Numbered from the stretch's first letter, positions 17,307 to 26,363 are shown. The stretch: DNA of 64,000 bases from Nocardia arthritidis (GCF_011801145.1 NZ_CP046172.1:6510001-6574000), one strand, 5' to 3'. A program made the numbers and translations. The notes: generated from the letters alone by a model not told the origin.

Positions 17307-18866
17307 ATGCGCTGGACTCGGGCCGTCGTGTCGGCCGCGACACTCTCGATTTTGCTCGCCGGATGCGGTGCCGGACCTTCCGACCGCCCCGGTGTTGCCG
17401 TCGAGCGGCCGGCGGCGGGCGGAGCGAAACCGACCACGACCGCCGCCGCCGCGCCGCCACCGCAGGCCGAAGTGCCGAAGACCGATCTCCCCTGGCGCGA
17501 TTGCACCGCGCAGACGCTGAATACGTTCGGTCTCGGCGCGGCGCCCGCCGGGCTGGTGCTGGAATGCGCCGAATTCTCCACGCCCATCGATGCGGCGGGT
17601 CAGGTGCTCGGCACCTTCCGCACCGGCGCGCTGCGCGCCCGCGTCCCACAGACCCCGCCCGACGCCGCGCCGCTGGTGCTGACCTCTGGCGTCGACCGGT
17701 CATCCACCGCGACGCTGGCCGGACTCGCCGTCGGCCAGGGCAACGCGCTGCTGGCCGCCCGGCCCATCGTCGCGGTGGACCGGCGCGGTATCGGCACCTC
17801 GCAGCCGATCGACTGCATGCCGCCCGAGGTGCGCAAGGGACTCGCCGACAACGCCCAATTCAATACGGACACAAAAGATCCCGCGGTCGCGATGACCACG
17901 CTCAGCCAGAACGCCACCATCGCCTGCCGCGACTTCCTGCAGCCATACGAGGGCACCTTCGACGCACCGCACGCCGCCGACGACCTCGAACAGCTGCGCA
18001 AACAGTGGCAGGTCGACCACATCATGCTGCTCGGCTCCGGTAACGGCGCCAAGGTCGCGCTCAGCTACGCGCGCCGCTACGGCGACCACCTCGCCCGGCT
18101 CGTCCTCGACTCGCCCGTCGCCGTCAACACCGATACCGTCACCCGCGTCGAACAGCAGGTACAGGGCGCGGAGGCGGCGCTCACCGCATTCATCCAGCGC
18201 TGCACCGGAATCGGCTGTTCGCTCGGCGCGGATCCGAAGGGCGCGATCACCGATCTGGTCGGCAAGGCGAGCACCGGCGCGCTCGGCGATATCTCGGCCA
18301 GCGCGCTGCTCGACACCATCGCCGGCTACCTCGGCGAACCGCGGGCCGACCAGCCCGACCGCACCGCCGAACTCGCCGACGCGCTGTCCGCCGCCCGGCG
18401 CGGCGACCGCGGCCCGCTCACCGGGCTGATCCAACGGGAGAACGCGGCCACCGCGAGCGACGGTCAATTCGTCAACGGCTGCACCGACACCCAGCAGCAG
18501 CCGACGCCGAACCAGGCCAAGGACCTCGCCGAAACCTGGGCCAAGAAGTATCCGGTATTCGGCCGGGTCTCGGCGATCGGGATGATCGGCTGCGTCGCCT
18601 GGCCGATCGCGACGGTGCCGCCGCTGCCGGAGAAGCTGAATCTGCCTGTGCTGGTATTGGATTCGGTGGCCGACCCGGTGGTCGGCAACGGCGCGCAGAG
18701 CTCAGTCACCGGCGCGCTCGCCGGTGCGGGCGCGCGGACCGCGACCATCACCTGGCAGGGATTCGGGCATCCGGTGTTCAGCCATTCCGGCTGTGCGCAG
18801 ACCACGATCCTGGCCTATATGCAGGACGCCAAGCTGCCGCAGGACGGAACCGCCTGCCCGGCCTGA
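17307..18866 (+). CDS. Lipoprotein alpha/beta hydrolase (Rv2672-like) with altered nucleophile elbow
   Basis: A 519-residue exported protein with a lipobox (LSILLAGC, lipid Cys20) and a Pro/Ala linker. The fold is the tripeptidyl-aminopeptidase/SlpD type: VAVDRRGIGTSQPIDC, then the elbow LLGSGNGAKVALSYA, LVLDSPV, and a C-terminal GFGHPVF with Cys-containing tail. In active relatives the elbow reads GxSxG; here it is G243-S-G245-N-G247, so the nucleophile position seems to be Gly. The enzyme may be inactive or may use the neighbouring Ser244. It lies in the aftC locus and probably faces the cell wall. Confidence 0.82.
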   Translation: MRWTRAVVSAATLSILLAGCGAGPSDRPGVAVERPAAGGAKPTTTAAAAPPPQAEVPKTDLPWRDCTAQTLNTFGLGAAPAGLVLECAEFSTPIDAAGQVLGTFRTGALRARVPQTPPDAAPLVLTSGVDRSSTATLAGLAVGQGNALLAARPIVAVDRRGIGTSQPIDCMPPEVRKGLADNAQFNTDTKDPAVAMTTLSQNATIACRDFLQPYEGTFDAPHAADDLEQLRKQWQVDHIMLLGSGNGAKVALSYARRYGDHLARLVLDSPVAVNTDTVTRVEQQVQGAEAALTAFIQRCTGIGCSLGADPKGAITDLVGKASTGALGDISASALLDTIAGYLGEPRADQPDRTAELADALSAARRGDRGPLTGLIQRENAATASDGQFVNGCTDTQQQPTPNQAKDLAETWAKKYPVFGRVSAIGMIGCVAWPIATVPPLPEKLNLPVLVLDSVADPVVGNGAQSSVTGALAGAGARTATITWQGFGHPVFSHSGCAQTTILAYMQDAKLPQDGTACPA

Positions 18867-18939
18867 CTTTCCGGGTCGACGGCACGCCGAATGTGGTCCG
18901 GGCAACGCGCCGGGATCGCATTCGGTGTACCGTGCCCCA

Positions 18940-20223
18940 GTGTTCCTTCGACAGCTCGAGCCTCGCACCGCTCGTACCACCGCCGAGGCGCTGAATTTTA
19001 TCCTCTGGCCCATCGCGATCATGACCGTGGTGCATCGGGTGATCATCAGGGCTGTCAATGGCTACATCACCAACGACTTCAAACCGGTGTACGACGCCTC
19101 ACTGGCGTTTCTCAACCACCACCCCGTCTATACGGACAACTTCGACTCCGTAGACCCGCACTACCTCTACCCGCCGAGCGGGACGCTGATGATCGCGCCG
19201 CTGGCCATTCTCGACCCGGAGAAATCGCGCTGGTGTTTCATCCTGTTGAACGCCGTCGCGATCATCATCGCCTGGTATCTGCTGCTGCGGCTGTTCAAGT
19301 TCACGCTGCGTTCGGTGGTCGCGCCCGCACTGCTGCTGGCCATGTTCATGTCCGAAACCGTGGTCAACACACTGGTTTTCGGCAATGTCAACGGATGCGT
19401 GCTGCTGGCCGAGGTCATCTTCATCCACCTGCTGCTGCGGCGTAAGGACCTGTGGGCCGGTGTGGTCATGGGTTTGACCATCGCGGTGAAACCGACGCTC
19501 GCCTACCTGCTGGTGATCCCGCTGGTGCGCCGCCAGTGGCAGGTGTTCATCACCGCGATCGGCGTGCCGCTGGTGCTCAACGCCATCGCCTGGCCGCTGA
19601 TCAAGGATCCGATGGACTTCGTGAAACGCACGGGGCCATACATTCTGGAGTCACGCGACTACTTCAACAGCGCGATCGTCGGCAATGCCGGATATTACGG
19701 GCTGCCGATCTGGTTGACCTGGGGCATGCGCATCGTGATGGCCGTGCTCGTGCTGATCTCGCTCTGGGTGCTCTACCGCTACTACCGGGAAGACGAGCTG
19801 TTCTTCATCTGCACCAGCTCCGGCATCATCCTCATCGCGTCGTGGCTGCTGCTCTCGCTCGGCCAGCAGTACTACTCGATGATGCTGTTCCCATTCCTGA
19901 TGACGGTGGTGCTGCGCAATTCGGTGCTGCGCAACTGGCCCGCGTGGCTGGCGATCTTCGGATTCATGTTCGGCGAGCAGTGGCTGTCGTACCGCTGGCC
20001 CAGCACCGGGCGGGCGCTCGAATACCTGCGCGTCACCTTCGGGTGGGGGCTGCTGCTCATCGTGGTGTTCTGTGTGCTCGGCGACCGGTACCTGAACGCG
20101 CGCCGGGAAGGGCGGCTCGGCTCCGGCAGCATCGACCCGGCGTGGATGCGATCGGAATCGGTCGACGACGATCGGCGCAACGGGTCTGCGCCCGCCGCGA
20201 AACCCGTTAGCGTGGAATCATGA
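18940..20223 (+). CDS. aftC: Arabinofuranosyltransferase AftC
   Basis: A 427-residue multi-spanning GT-C glycosyltransferase. Conserved AftC landmarks are NDFKPVYDASLAFLNHHPVY, the DPHYLYPPSGTLMIAPLAIL loop, TLVFGNVNGCVLL, and the RDYFNSAIVGNAGYYGLPIW segment. AftC adds alpha-1,3 arabinofuranose branches from decaprenyl-phosphoarabinose in arabinogalactan and lipoarabinomannan. GTG 18940 gives a length near that of the M. tuberculosis protein; GTG 18925 is possible. The stop overlaps msrB (ATGA). Confidence 0.9.
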   Translation: MFLRQLEPRTARTTAEALNFILWPIAIMTVVHRVIIRAVNGYITNDFKPVYDASLAFLNHHPVYTDNFDSVDPHYLYPPSGTLMIAPLAILDPEKSRWCFILLNAVAIIIAWYLLLRLFKFTLRSVVAPALLLAMFMSETVVNTLVFGNVNGCVLLAEVIFIHLLLRRKDLWAGVVMGLTIAVKPTLAYLLVIPLVRRQWQVFITAIGVPLVLNAIAWPLIKDPMDFVKRTGPYILESRDYFNSAIVGNAGYYGLPIWLTWGMRIVMAVLVLISLWVLYRYYREDELFFICTSSGIILIASWLLLSLGQQYYSMMLFPFLMTVVLRNSVLRNWPAWLAIFGFMFGEQWLSYRWPSTGRALEYLRVTFGWGLLLIVVFCVLGDRYLNARREGRLGSGSIDPAWMRSESVDDDRRNGSAPAAKPVSVES

Positions 20224-20648
20224 CCGACGCCGACACATCCCTACCCGCGCCGCGAATTCAGCTGACTCCCCAGGAGTGGCGGGTCAAGTTGAATCCGGAG
20301 GAGTACGCGGTGCTGCGCGAGGCCGCCACCGAACGCCCCTTCACCGGCGAATACACCGACACCAAAACCGAGGGCGTCTACACCTGCCGGGCCTGCGGCG
20401 CCGAATTGTTCCGCAGCACCGAGAAATTCGACTCGCACTGCGGCTGGCCCTCCTTCTTCGACCCCGCGAAATCGGATGCGGTCATCCTGCGCGCCGACGA
20501 CACCCTCGGCATGCACCGCGTCGAGGTGCTGTGCGCCAACTGCCACAGCCACCTCGGCCACGTCTTCGAAGGCGAGGGCTACCAAACCCCCACCGACAAG
20601 CGCTACTGCATCAATTCCATTGCCCTGCGGTTGAACCCGGCGGAGTAG
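20220..20648 (+). CDS. msrB: Peptide-methionine (R)-S-oxide reductase MsrB
   Basis: A 142-residue SelR-domain protein. The structural zinc Cys pairs are Cys56/59 (TCRACG) and Cys105/108 (CANCHS). Cys74 lies in HCGWPSFF, and the catalytic Cys130 in RYCINS. It reduces methionine-R-sulfoxide in proteins with thioredoxin. It is coupled to aftC by an ATGA overlap, as in M. tuberculosis (Rv2674). Confidence 0.95.
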   Translation: MTDADTSLPAPRIQLTPQEWRVKLNPEEYAVLREAATERPFTGEYTDTKTEGVYTCRACGAELFRSTEKFDSHCGWPSFFDPAKSDAVILRADDTLGMHRVEVLCANCHSHLGHVFEGEGYQTPTDKRYCINSIALRLNPAE

Positions 20649-20668
20649 GCCCCCTCTGGACCAGCGGA

Positions 20669-21363
20669 TTACGGTAGAGCGGCGACGAGTTTTTCGATTT
20701 CGACGCGGGGGCCGGTGAAGAAGGGGACCTCCTCACGGACGTGCAGGCGGGCCTCGGTGGCGCGCAGGTCGCGCATGAGGTCGACGATGCGGTGCAGTTC
20801 GGGGGCCTCGAAGGCGAGGATCCACTCGTAGTCGCCGAGCGCGAACGCGGCGACGGTGTTGGCGCGGACATCCGGGTAGCCGCGGGCCTCCTTGCCGTGG
20901 TCGGCGAGCATCTTGCGGCGCTCGTCGTCGGGCAGCAGATACCACTCGTAGGAGCGGACGAACGGGTAGACACAGATGTACTTGCCCGGTTCCTCACCGG
21001 CCAGGAACGCCGGAATGTGGCTCTTGTTGAATTCGGCGGGCCGATGCAGCGCGGCCTGACTCCACACCGGCGCGCTCGCCCGCCCCAATTCGGTGGTGCG
21101 CCGGAAGTCGGCGTACGCCGCCTGCAGTTCCTCGATCTGCTCGGCATGCCACCAGATCATGAAGTCGGCGTCGGCGCGCATACCCGCGACGTCGTACAGT
21201 CCGCGCACCACGACACCGCGTTCGGCGAGCCCGTCGAAGAAGGCCCGCGCCTCCTTGATCGCCGCCTCCCGATCGTCCCGAGCACCCCCGGCTGCACCTC
21301 GAACACCGAGAACATCAGGTAGCGAATCGTCGAATTGAGCGCCTGGTAATCGAGTCTGGCCAT
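20669..21363 (-). pseudogene. hemQ: Coproheme decarboxylase HemQ, apparent single-base frameshift
   Basis: The protein should begin [20 protein letters not shown] (ATG 21363) and continue after VLG as [20 protein letters not shown], but these lie in different frames. One G is missing near 21277-21280 (CTCGGGACGAT where CTCGGGGACGAT is expected). Beyond the slip it is a full chlorite-dismutase-family protein with [20 protein letters not shown] and [14 protein letters not shown], typical actinobacterial HemQ, which turns coproheme into heme b. HemQ should be essential for heme in this lineage, so a sequencing error is more likely than real loss. It is the last step of the cluster with hemY and hemE. 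Confidence 0.85.
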
Positions 21364-21397
21364 ACACCCCATCCTGCCACTCGGCCCCGGAACCGAA

Positions 21398-22978
21398 TCA
21401 GCGCGGGCAGCCGTCCAGCCGCCAGTCGGTGGGTGTGAACTGTTCGGTATGGATGCGGGTGTCGGGAACGCCGAGCGCATGCAGTTGGGCGCGCATCTCG
21501 TGCAGGAATCCGACCGGGCCGCACACGTGGATGTCGGCGTCCGCGGGCAGCTCCAGTTCGGTCAGATCGACCAGGCCCGTGTGAGCGCCGGGTACCGCAT
21601 CCTGGTACCAGAGCTCGAGTTCGCTCTCCGGAAGCCGAGACATCAACTGCCGTAGGCGATTTCGCAACGGATGGGTATCGGGCGAGCGGTCGCCGTGCAC
21701 CACCAGCGTGCGCCGCACCGGGTGCCGCGCGACCAGTTGTTCGAGGATGCCGATCATCGGCGTCGCGCCGATACCGCCGGACACCAGCACCAGCGGCGCG
21801 TCATCGGCCAGGTCGACACCCGCGTCGCCGAACGGCACCGTGACATCGACGACATCGCCCGGCCGGACCCGCTCGTGCAACCAGGTGGACACCTCACCGG
21901 CCGGGCACCCGCCCGCCGCATCGATCCGCTTGACCGCGAAGGACAACCGCCCGGCGTCCGGCGCGTCGACCAGGCTGTACTGCCGCAGTTGCCGGGCACC
22001 GTCGGGCAGCCGGACGCCGACCGAAACATACTGTCCCGGAGCGAAATCCGGCAGCGGCGTGGCGGGATCGGCGGATTCGACGGTGAAGATCGCGACACCG
22101 CTCGGTTCGTCCTCGCGCGCGACGACGGTCGCCCGGCGGTACACATCGCCCGGTTCCACACCGGCCGCGACGTACAGGCCCTTTTCCTCGTCGATCAACG
22201 CGTCGGCCATCAGCCAGTACACCCGGTCCCATGCCGCGGCGACGGATGCGTCCACCACGTCGGCGCCGAGCACCTCGACGATCGCGGCGAAGAGATTGTC
22301 GTGCACCACCTGATATTGGTCGGCGATGACGCCGAGGGAGGCATGCTTGTTGGCGATCCGGCTCAACATGGTGTTCGGGCGAGCCTGCTGCGGATCCACC
22401 AGGTGCGTGGCGAAGGTCGCGATCGATGCGGCCAGCGCCCGGGATTGGGCGCCCTGCGCCTGATTGCCGCGGTTGAACAGGTCGCGGATCAACTCGGGAT
22501 GGTTGCCGAACATGGTCCGGTAGAAGACCTGGGTGATCCGATCGATGTTGGCGGCCACCAAAGGCAGTGTGGCGCGGATGGTTTCGGCGTATTCCGGTTC
22601 CAGCGCCGGCTCGGTGGTCACGATCTCGGTGTGCACAGGTATTCCTCTTTCCTCGATGTCGCTCCCGGAAGGGCCCGCGAGCATATGCAGCAGTCCGATC
22701 GCGGGACCCGAGACGAGTTCGACGAACGTGTGCCGGTCCAGTTCGCGATAGAACGCGTCCCGGGCGTCGGCGAGCACCCGCCGCAACCGACAGGCGCCCA
22801 CCAGCGGGCACGGCGGAATCCCGGTGCACGCCACCACTTCTCGATCGCCTTCCAGGTCGCGGACCAAGCGGCCCACGGTGATCGAGCGCCCGGCCTCGGT
22901 GATGAACAGACCGCCCGTGCGCCCGCGCTGCGATTCGACCAACCCGAGCTCGACCAATCGGGTAACCGATTTGGCCAC
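21398..22978 (-). CDS. hmp: Flavohemoglobin Hmp fused in frame behind an NsrR remnant
   Basis: One 526-codon frame. Residues 1-105 match the end of the nitric-oxide sensor NsrR, with Fe-S ligands Cys51, Cys57 and Cys63 ([17 protein letters not shown]). Residues about 120-265 are globin: Tyr153 in VFYRTMF, proximal His212 in IANKHASLG. Residues about 275-526 are the FAD/NAD reductase ([34 protein letters not shown]). Hmp oxidises NO to nitrate. A strong site, GAGGAAAGAGGAA, precedes an internal GTG at 22636, so Hmp alone (412 residues) may also be made. The remnant lacks the NsrR N-terminal helix-turn-helix half. The gene interrupts the hemQ-hemY order seen in M. tuberculosis. Confidence 0.85.
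   Translation of the reverse strand: MAKSVTRLVELGLVESQRGRTGGLFITEAGRSITVGRLVRDLEGDREVVACTGIPPCPLVGACRLRRVLADARDAFYRELDRHTFVELVSGPAIGLLHMLAGPSGSDIEERGIPVHTEIVTTEPALEPEYAETIRATLPLVAANIDRITQVFYRTMFGNHPELIRDLFNRGNQAQGAQSRALAASIATFATHLVDPQQARPNTMLSRIANKHASLGVIADQYQVVHDNLFAAIVEVLGADVVDASVAAAWDRVYWLMADALIDEEKGLYVAAGVEPGDVYRRATVVAREDEPSGVAIFTVESADPATPLPDFAPGQYVSVGVRLPDGARQLRQYSLVDAPDAGRLSFAVKRIDAAGGCPAGEVSTWLHERVRPGDVVDVTVPFGDAGVDLADDAPLVLVSGGIGATPMIGILEQLVARHPVRRTLVVHGDRSPDTHPLRNRLRQLMSRLPESELELWYQDAVPGAHTGLVDLTELELPADADIHVCGPVGFLHEMRAQLHALGVPDTRIHTEQFTPTDWRLDGCPR
22637..22978 (-). pseudogene. nsrR: NsrR (Rrf2 family) remnant lacking its N-terminus
   Basis: The frame opens at [20 protein letters not shown], which in NsrR lies in the recognition-helix and wing region. 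The preceding about 40 residues, including the first helices of the DNA-binding domain, are absent, and upstream sequence does not encode them in any frame I could read. The Fe-S cysteines and the [20 protein letters not shown] dimerisation helix are intact. No stop separates it from hmp. TTGATCAT occurs twice near the break (about 22979 and 23005) and may mark a rearrangement point. Confidence 0.7.
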
Positions 22979-23029
22979 ATGATCAAAACTGCTGCACCAG
23001 AAGGCTATTCGAAGATGATCAAGCCAAGG

Positions 23030-23109
23030 AGGGACTTACCGCCAACTCCCCGGGAGCCGAAAGCAATTAACAGTCAGGGACTTCCGGCCCTATTTCTCCG
23101 GAGCCGAAA
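23030..23109. repeat. Imperfect 46-47-bp direct repeat with GGGACTT motifs
   Basis: AGGGACTT occurs at 23030 and 23076, and GGAGCCGAAA at 23053 and 23100, so one unit is repeated imperfectly upstream of the NsrR-Hmp frame. The second copy, GGGACTTCCGGCCC, resembles the DosR/DevR box consensus (GGGACTWWAGTCCC). The first copy keeps only the left half. The function is inferred, not shown. Confidence 0.5.
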
Positions 23110-23133
23110 TCGACTAGGCCAGCATATTTCGCA

Positions 23134-23147
23134 AATCGCTAGCGATT
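23134..23147. promoter_or_regulatory. 14-bp perfect palindrome upstream of the hmp fusion and imm8
   Basis: AATCGCTAGCGATT is an exact dyad in an AT-rich stretch between the divergent NsrR-Hmp and Imm8 genes. It could be an operator for either. No regulator can be assigned. Confidence 0.35.
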
Positions 23148-23273
23148 ATCGGTCACGCCGCGCCGAAGTCCCCCAACGCCGTGCGGGTGCTGGCGACCGA
23201 CCGCGAGACCGCATACTCCCACTGTCGGCCTCCATTGCCGCCACATCTCGCCTGCGACCCACCGGAGGACACC

Positions 23274-23639
23274 GTGCACGCCGCGATCCGCCACCTGCTG
23301 ACGCCCGATATCGACCCCGCCACCTTCTCGCAAGACAACGGCGATTTCATGTTCCTGGTCGAAATGCTGGCCGGACCAGCCGACGGCTCGGGAGAGGAGT
23401 CGTTCCAGTTCGAGGTTTGCACACCCGGCTGGCTGCACGAGCGAGTACGGCGCGAAGGACCGGTTACCGGCCGCCACCAGGTGATCGTCGACAGCTTCGA
23501 TTGGCCCGCTTTGCAGGGATTTTTCCAGCGACTGGTCACCAGGTGCTCGGGTGCGGACTGGCGGGAGGTCGCGACGAAACTCGGCCGATACGGCCATTGG
23601 GAGTTCGAGGACTACACACCGGGACCGGATAACATTTGA
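23274..23639 (+). CDS. Imm8-family immunity protein, no toxin gene nearby
   Basis: A 121-residue protein. The Imm8 pattern is clear: LVEMLAGPADGSGEESFQFE followed by VCTPGWLHERV, GRHQVIVDSFDW and the ending WREVATKLGRYGHWEFEDY. Imm8 proteins neutralise polymorphic secreted toxins. GTG 23274 has GGAGGA 5 bases upstream, so the shorter start is preferred. No toxin gene with an RHS, WXG or nuclease domain is present in the window, so this is an orphan. It lies next to the rearranged nsrR remnant, which suggests arrival or loss of neighbours by recombination. It is convergent with hemY, 62 bases away. Confidence 0.75.
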   Translation: MHAAIRHLLTPDIDPATFSQDNGDFMFLVEMLAGPADGSGEESFQFEVCTPGWLHERVRREGPVTGRHQVIVDSFDWPALQGFFQRLVTRCSGADWREVATKLGRYGHWEFEDYTPGPDNI

Positions 23640-23701
23640 CGCGCTCCCAGCCCATGGACCGAACCGTCCCGACGCTCGCGGCCCACGAAAACCATTGGGG
23701 T

Positions 23702-25048
23702 TCAACCAAGCATGGCGGCGATGCGGTGGGCGGCGGCAGTGCCGGAGGCGACGCAGGCGGGGACGCCGACGCCGTGGAGGTAGGCGCCTGCGACGGCGAG
23801 GCGGTCGGAGTCGTTGACGGCGGATTCGATGGTGGCGACGCGTTCGGTGTGGCCGGGGGCGTATTGGGCGAGACCGCCCGGCCAGCGTTGTACCGCGGCG
23901 GATAGCGGGGTGATGGGGATGCCGGTGACGGTGGCGAGGTCCTCGGCGGCGGCCGCGACGAGATCGGCGTCGGACCAGCCGAGCGGGCTGTCGTCACCGA
24001 ATTTGCCGAACGAGGCGCGAACCAGGGCGGTTTCGCGGGCGGCCAGATGCGGCCATTTCCGGCTGGACAGGGTGAATGCCTTGGCGCGCAATGGTTCTCC
24101 GGTAGCGACCAGGATGCCGGAGTGCTCCGGTAGCGCGGTGTCCTTCGGCAGGGCGAGCGCGACGACCACCGACGAGGACAGCTGAATTTCCGCGGCGGCC
24201 GCGGCGGCGGTGGGTACGGCGCTGGTGAGCAGGTGCGCCGTCACCGGCGCGGGGGCGGCGAGCACCACCGCGTCCACCGCGCCGACCGGGTCGACGATCC
24301 AGCCGTGTTCGGTTCTGGCGAGCCGCGAAACCGCCGTCGCCGTCAGGAATTTCGCTCCCGACCGCGCCGAGAGCGCCTCCAGCAGCACGCGGTAACCGTC
24401 GCGGATGCCGCCGAAGACGGGTGCGGTGGACGGCGGCGGCATGGCGGCGGCCACCGCGTGGCTGAGGCTCGGCGCACCGCCGTCGAGCGCGACGGCGAGC
24501 CCGGGTAGCGCGGCCCGCACGCCGATCGTGCGGGAACTGCCCGCGTACACGCCGCCGAGCAGCGGATCAACGCTGCGCTCCACAACCTGCGCGCCGAACC
24601 GCTCCGCGACCAGACTGTGCACGTCGATATCGGATCCGGGCAGCCATTCCAGCGGGCGATGCGATTCGGCGGCGATCTTTTTCAGCGTCTCCTCGTCGAC
24701 CAGTCCGCGCACGGATTCCGCGTTGGACGGAATCCCCATCAGCGTCCGCTCCGGCAGCGCATGCGCCTGCCCGCCGGACCAGATCAACGGCCGCACCCCC
24801 GACGGCACGACCAGCTGCGGTTCCAGACCCAGCTCCCGGAGCAGCCCCGGCACCTCCGGCCTGCGCCCGACGAACGCCTCGGCACCGAGATCCATTGGCT
24901 CCCCGGCCAATTCGCCGGTGTAGAGAATGCCGCCGAGCCGATCACCGCGCTCGATCACCAGGATCTCGGCCCCGGCTCCCAGCAGGGTGCGCAACCGATA
25001 CGCCGCGACAAGCCCGCTGATGCCACCGCCGATCACCGCGATTCTCAT
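23702..25048 (-). CDS. hemY: Coproporphyrinogen/protoporphyrinogen III oxidase (HemY/CgoX)
   Basis: A 448-residue FAD amine-oxidase-fold protein: the FAD-binding RIAVIGGGISGLVAAYRL at the N-terminus, LGAEAFVGRRPEV, PLLGGVYAGSS, and the C-terminal LAVAGAYLHGVGVPACVASG that closes the FAD site. It oxidises coproporphyrinogen III, six electrons, in the coproporphyrin-dependent heme route of Gram-positives, next to hemQ. ATG 25048 gives the standard start; the frame is open 13 codons further. Confidence 0.92.
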   Translation of the reverse strand: MRIAVIGGGISGLVAAYRLRTLLGAGAEILVIERGDRLGGILYTGELAGEPMDLGAEAFVGRRPEVPGLLRELGLEPQLVVPSGVRPLIWSGGQAHALPERTLMGIPSNAESVRGLVDEETLKKIAAESHRPLEWLPGSDIDVHSLVAERFGAQVVERSVDPLLGGVYAGSSRTIGVRAALPGLAVALDGGAPSLSHAVAAAMPPPSTAPVFGGIRDGYRVLLEALSARSGAKFLTATAVSRLARTEHGWIVDPVGAVDAVVLAAPAPVTAHLLTSAVPTAAAAAAEIQLSSSVVVALALPKDTALPEHSGILVATGEPLRAKAFTLSSRKWPHLAARETALVRASFGKFGDDSPLGWSDADLVAAAAEDLATVTGIPITPLSAAVQRWPGGLAQYAPGHTERVATIESAVNDSDRLAVAGAYLHGVGVPACVASGTAAAHRIAAMLG

Positions 25049-25153
25049 GTCCCGACCGTAACCCCTCGCCCCGGCCGGGCCCACCACCGGTCCCGCAAGT
25101 GTCCGCCCGACCGGTCCGGCTGTCGTCGCACCGATTTCCGCGCGAACCGGACC

Positions 25154-26209
25154 TCACAGTTCGTGGATATATCCGACCAGCTCGGTCAACACACCGGGAT
25201 CGGTGTCCGGCAGCACCCCGTGCCCGAGGTTGAAGATATGTCCCGTCGCGCCCATGGTGATCGCCTCGTCGGCCTCGCCGACGATCCGGCGCGTCTCGGC
25301 CCGGATCACCTCCGGCCCGGCGAACAGCACCGCGGGATCGAGGTTGCCCTGCAACGCTTTTCCCGGCCCGACCCGGCGCACCGCCTCGGTGAGCGGCACC
25401 CGCCAGTCGACACCGACCACGTCCGCGCCCGCCTCCCCCATCGCGCCCAGCAGTTCGCCGGTGCCGATACCGAAGTGGATCCGCGGCACGCCGGCGTCGG
25501 CGACCTCGGCGAACACCCGCTCGGAATGCGGCAGCACGAACCTGCGGTAGTCGGCCAGCGACAGCGCACCCGCCCACGAATCGAACAGCTGGATCGCGTC
25601 GACGCCGGCCGCCAGCTGCGCGCGCAGGAAGACGATGGTGATATCGGTGAGCGCGCCGAGCAGCGCATGCCAGGTCTGCGGGTCGGCGTGCATCATCGCC
25701 TTGGTGCGCTCGTGGTTCTTGCTCGGCCCGCCCTCGATCAGATACGAGGCGAGCGTGAACGGCGCACCGGCGAATCCGATCAGCGGGATGTCACCCAGCG
25801 CGGCGGTGAGCAGCCGCACACCCTCGGCGACCGCGCCGACCTCCTCGGGCCGCAGCCGCGGCAGCGCCCGCACATCGGCGACATCGCGCACCGGCGACGC
25901 GATCACCGGCCCGACGCCCGGGACGATATCGAGATCGATTCCGGCGGCCTTGAGCGGAACGACGATGTCGGAGAACAGGATCGCGGCGTCGACGCCGTGC
26001 CGCCGGACCGGCTGCATGGTGAACTCGCACACCAGCTCCGGATCGAAGCACGATTCCAGCATCCCGACGCGCTTGCGCAGTTCCCGGTATTCGGGCAGCG
26101 AGCGTCCGGCCATTCGCATGAACCACACCGGACGCCGCGACGGCGTGGCGCCGGTGGCGGCGGCCAGGAACGGGGCATCGGACAACCGGCGGCGCGTATA
26201 TGTGCTCAT
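25154..26209 (-). CDS. hemE: Uroporphyrinogen decarboxylase HemE
   Basis: A 351-residue URO-D. The hallmark N-terminal [19 protein letters not shown] and [20 protein letters not shown], the [20 protein letters not shown] loop, and the C-terminal [13 protein letters not shown] are all present. It makes coproporphyrinogen III from uroporphyrinogen III in the cytoplasm. A GTG lies immediately upstream at 26212. It is first in the co-directional hemE-hemY(-hemQ) cluster and divergent from DUF3000. Confidence 0.95.
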   Translation of the reverse strand: MSTYTRRRLSDAPFLAAATGATPSRRPVWFMRMAGRSLPEYRELRKRVGMLESCFDPELVCEFTMQPVRRHGVDAAILFSDIVVPLKAAGIDLDIVPGVGPVIASPVRDVADVRALPRLRPEEVGAVAEGVRLLTAALGDIPLIGFAGAPFTLASYLIEGGPSKNHERTKAMMHADPQTWHALLGALTDITIVFLRAQLAAGVDAIQLFDSWAGALSLADYRRFVLPHSERVFAEVADAGVPRIHFGIGTGELLGAMGEAGADVVGVDWRVPLTEAVRRVGPGKALQGNLDPAVLFAGPEVIRAETRRIVGEADEAITMGATGHIFNLGHGVLPDTDPGVLTELVGYIHEL

Positions 26210-26363
26210 CACCCGTCATCGTATGCGGCGCCCCGCGCGGCGTGCCTGCGGCCGTATCCCGGCGGCGTCCGCGATGTCGCCGCAATATCCGGCTGTATCA
26301 CTATGCGGCACTGAGCGGCGCGCCTCCGACTGCGCCGGGGGCCCAGGGTCTACCGTCCCCTCT

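Noticed and set aside
21671..23632. Long plus-strand frame of 653 codons opposite hmp
   Set aside because: It is antisense to the flavohemoglobin and has no recognisable domain until it enters another frame of imm8.
23640..23701. A toxin gene partner for Imm8
   Set aside because: Only 62 bases lie between imm8 and the end of hemY, and the upstream 295 bases hold no toxin-like frame.
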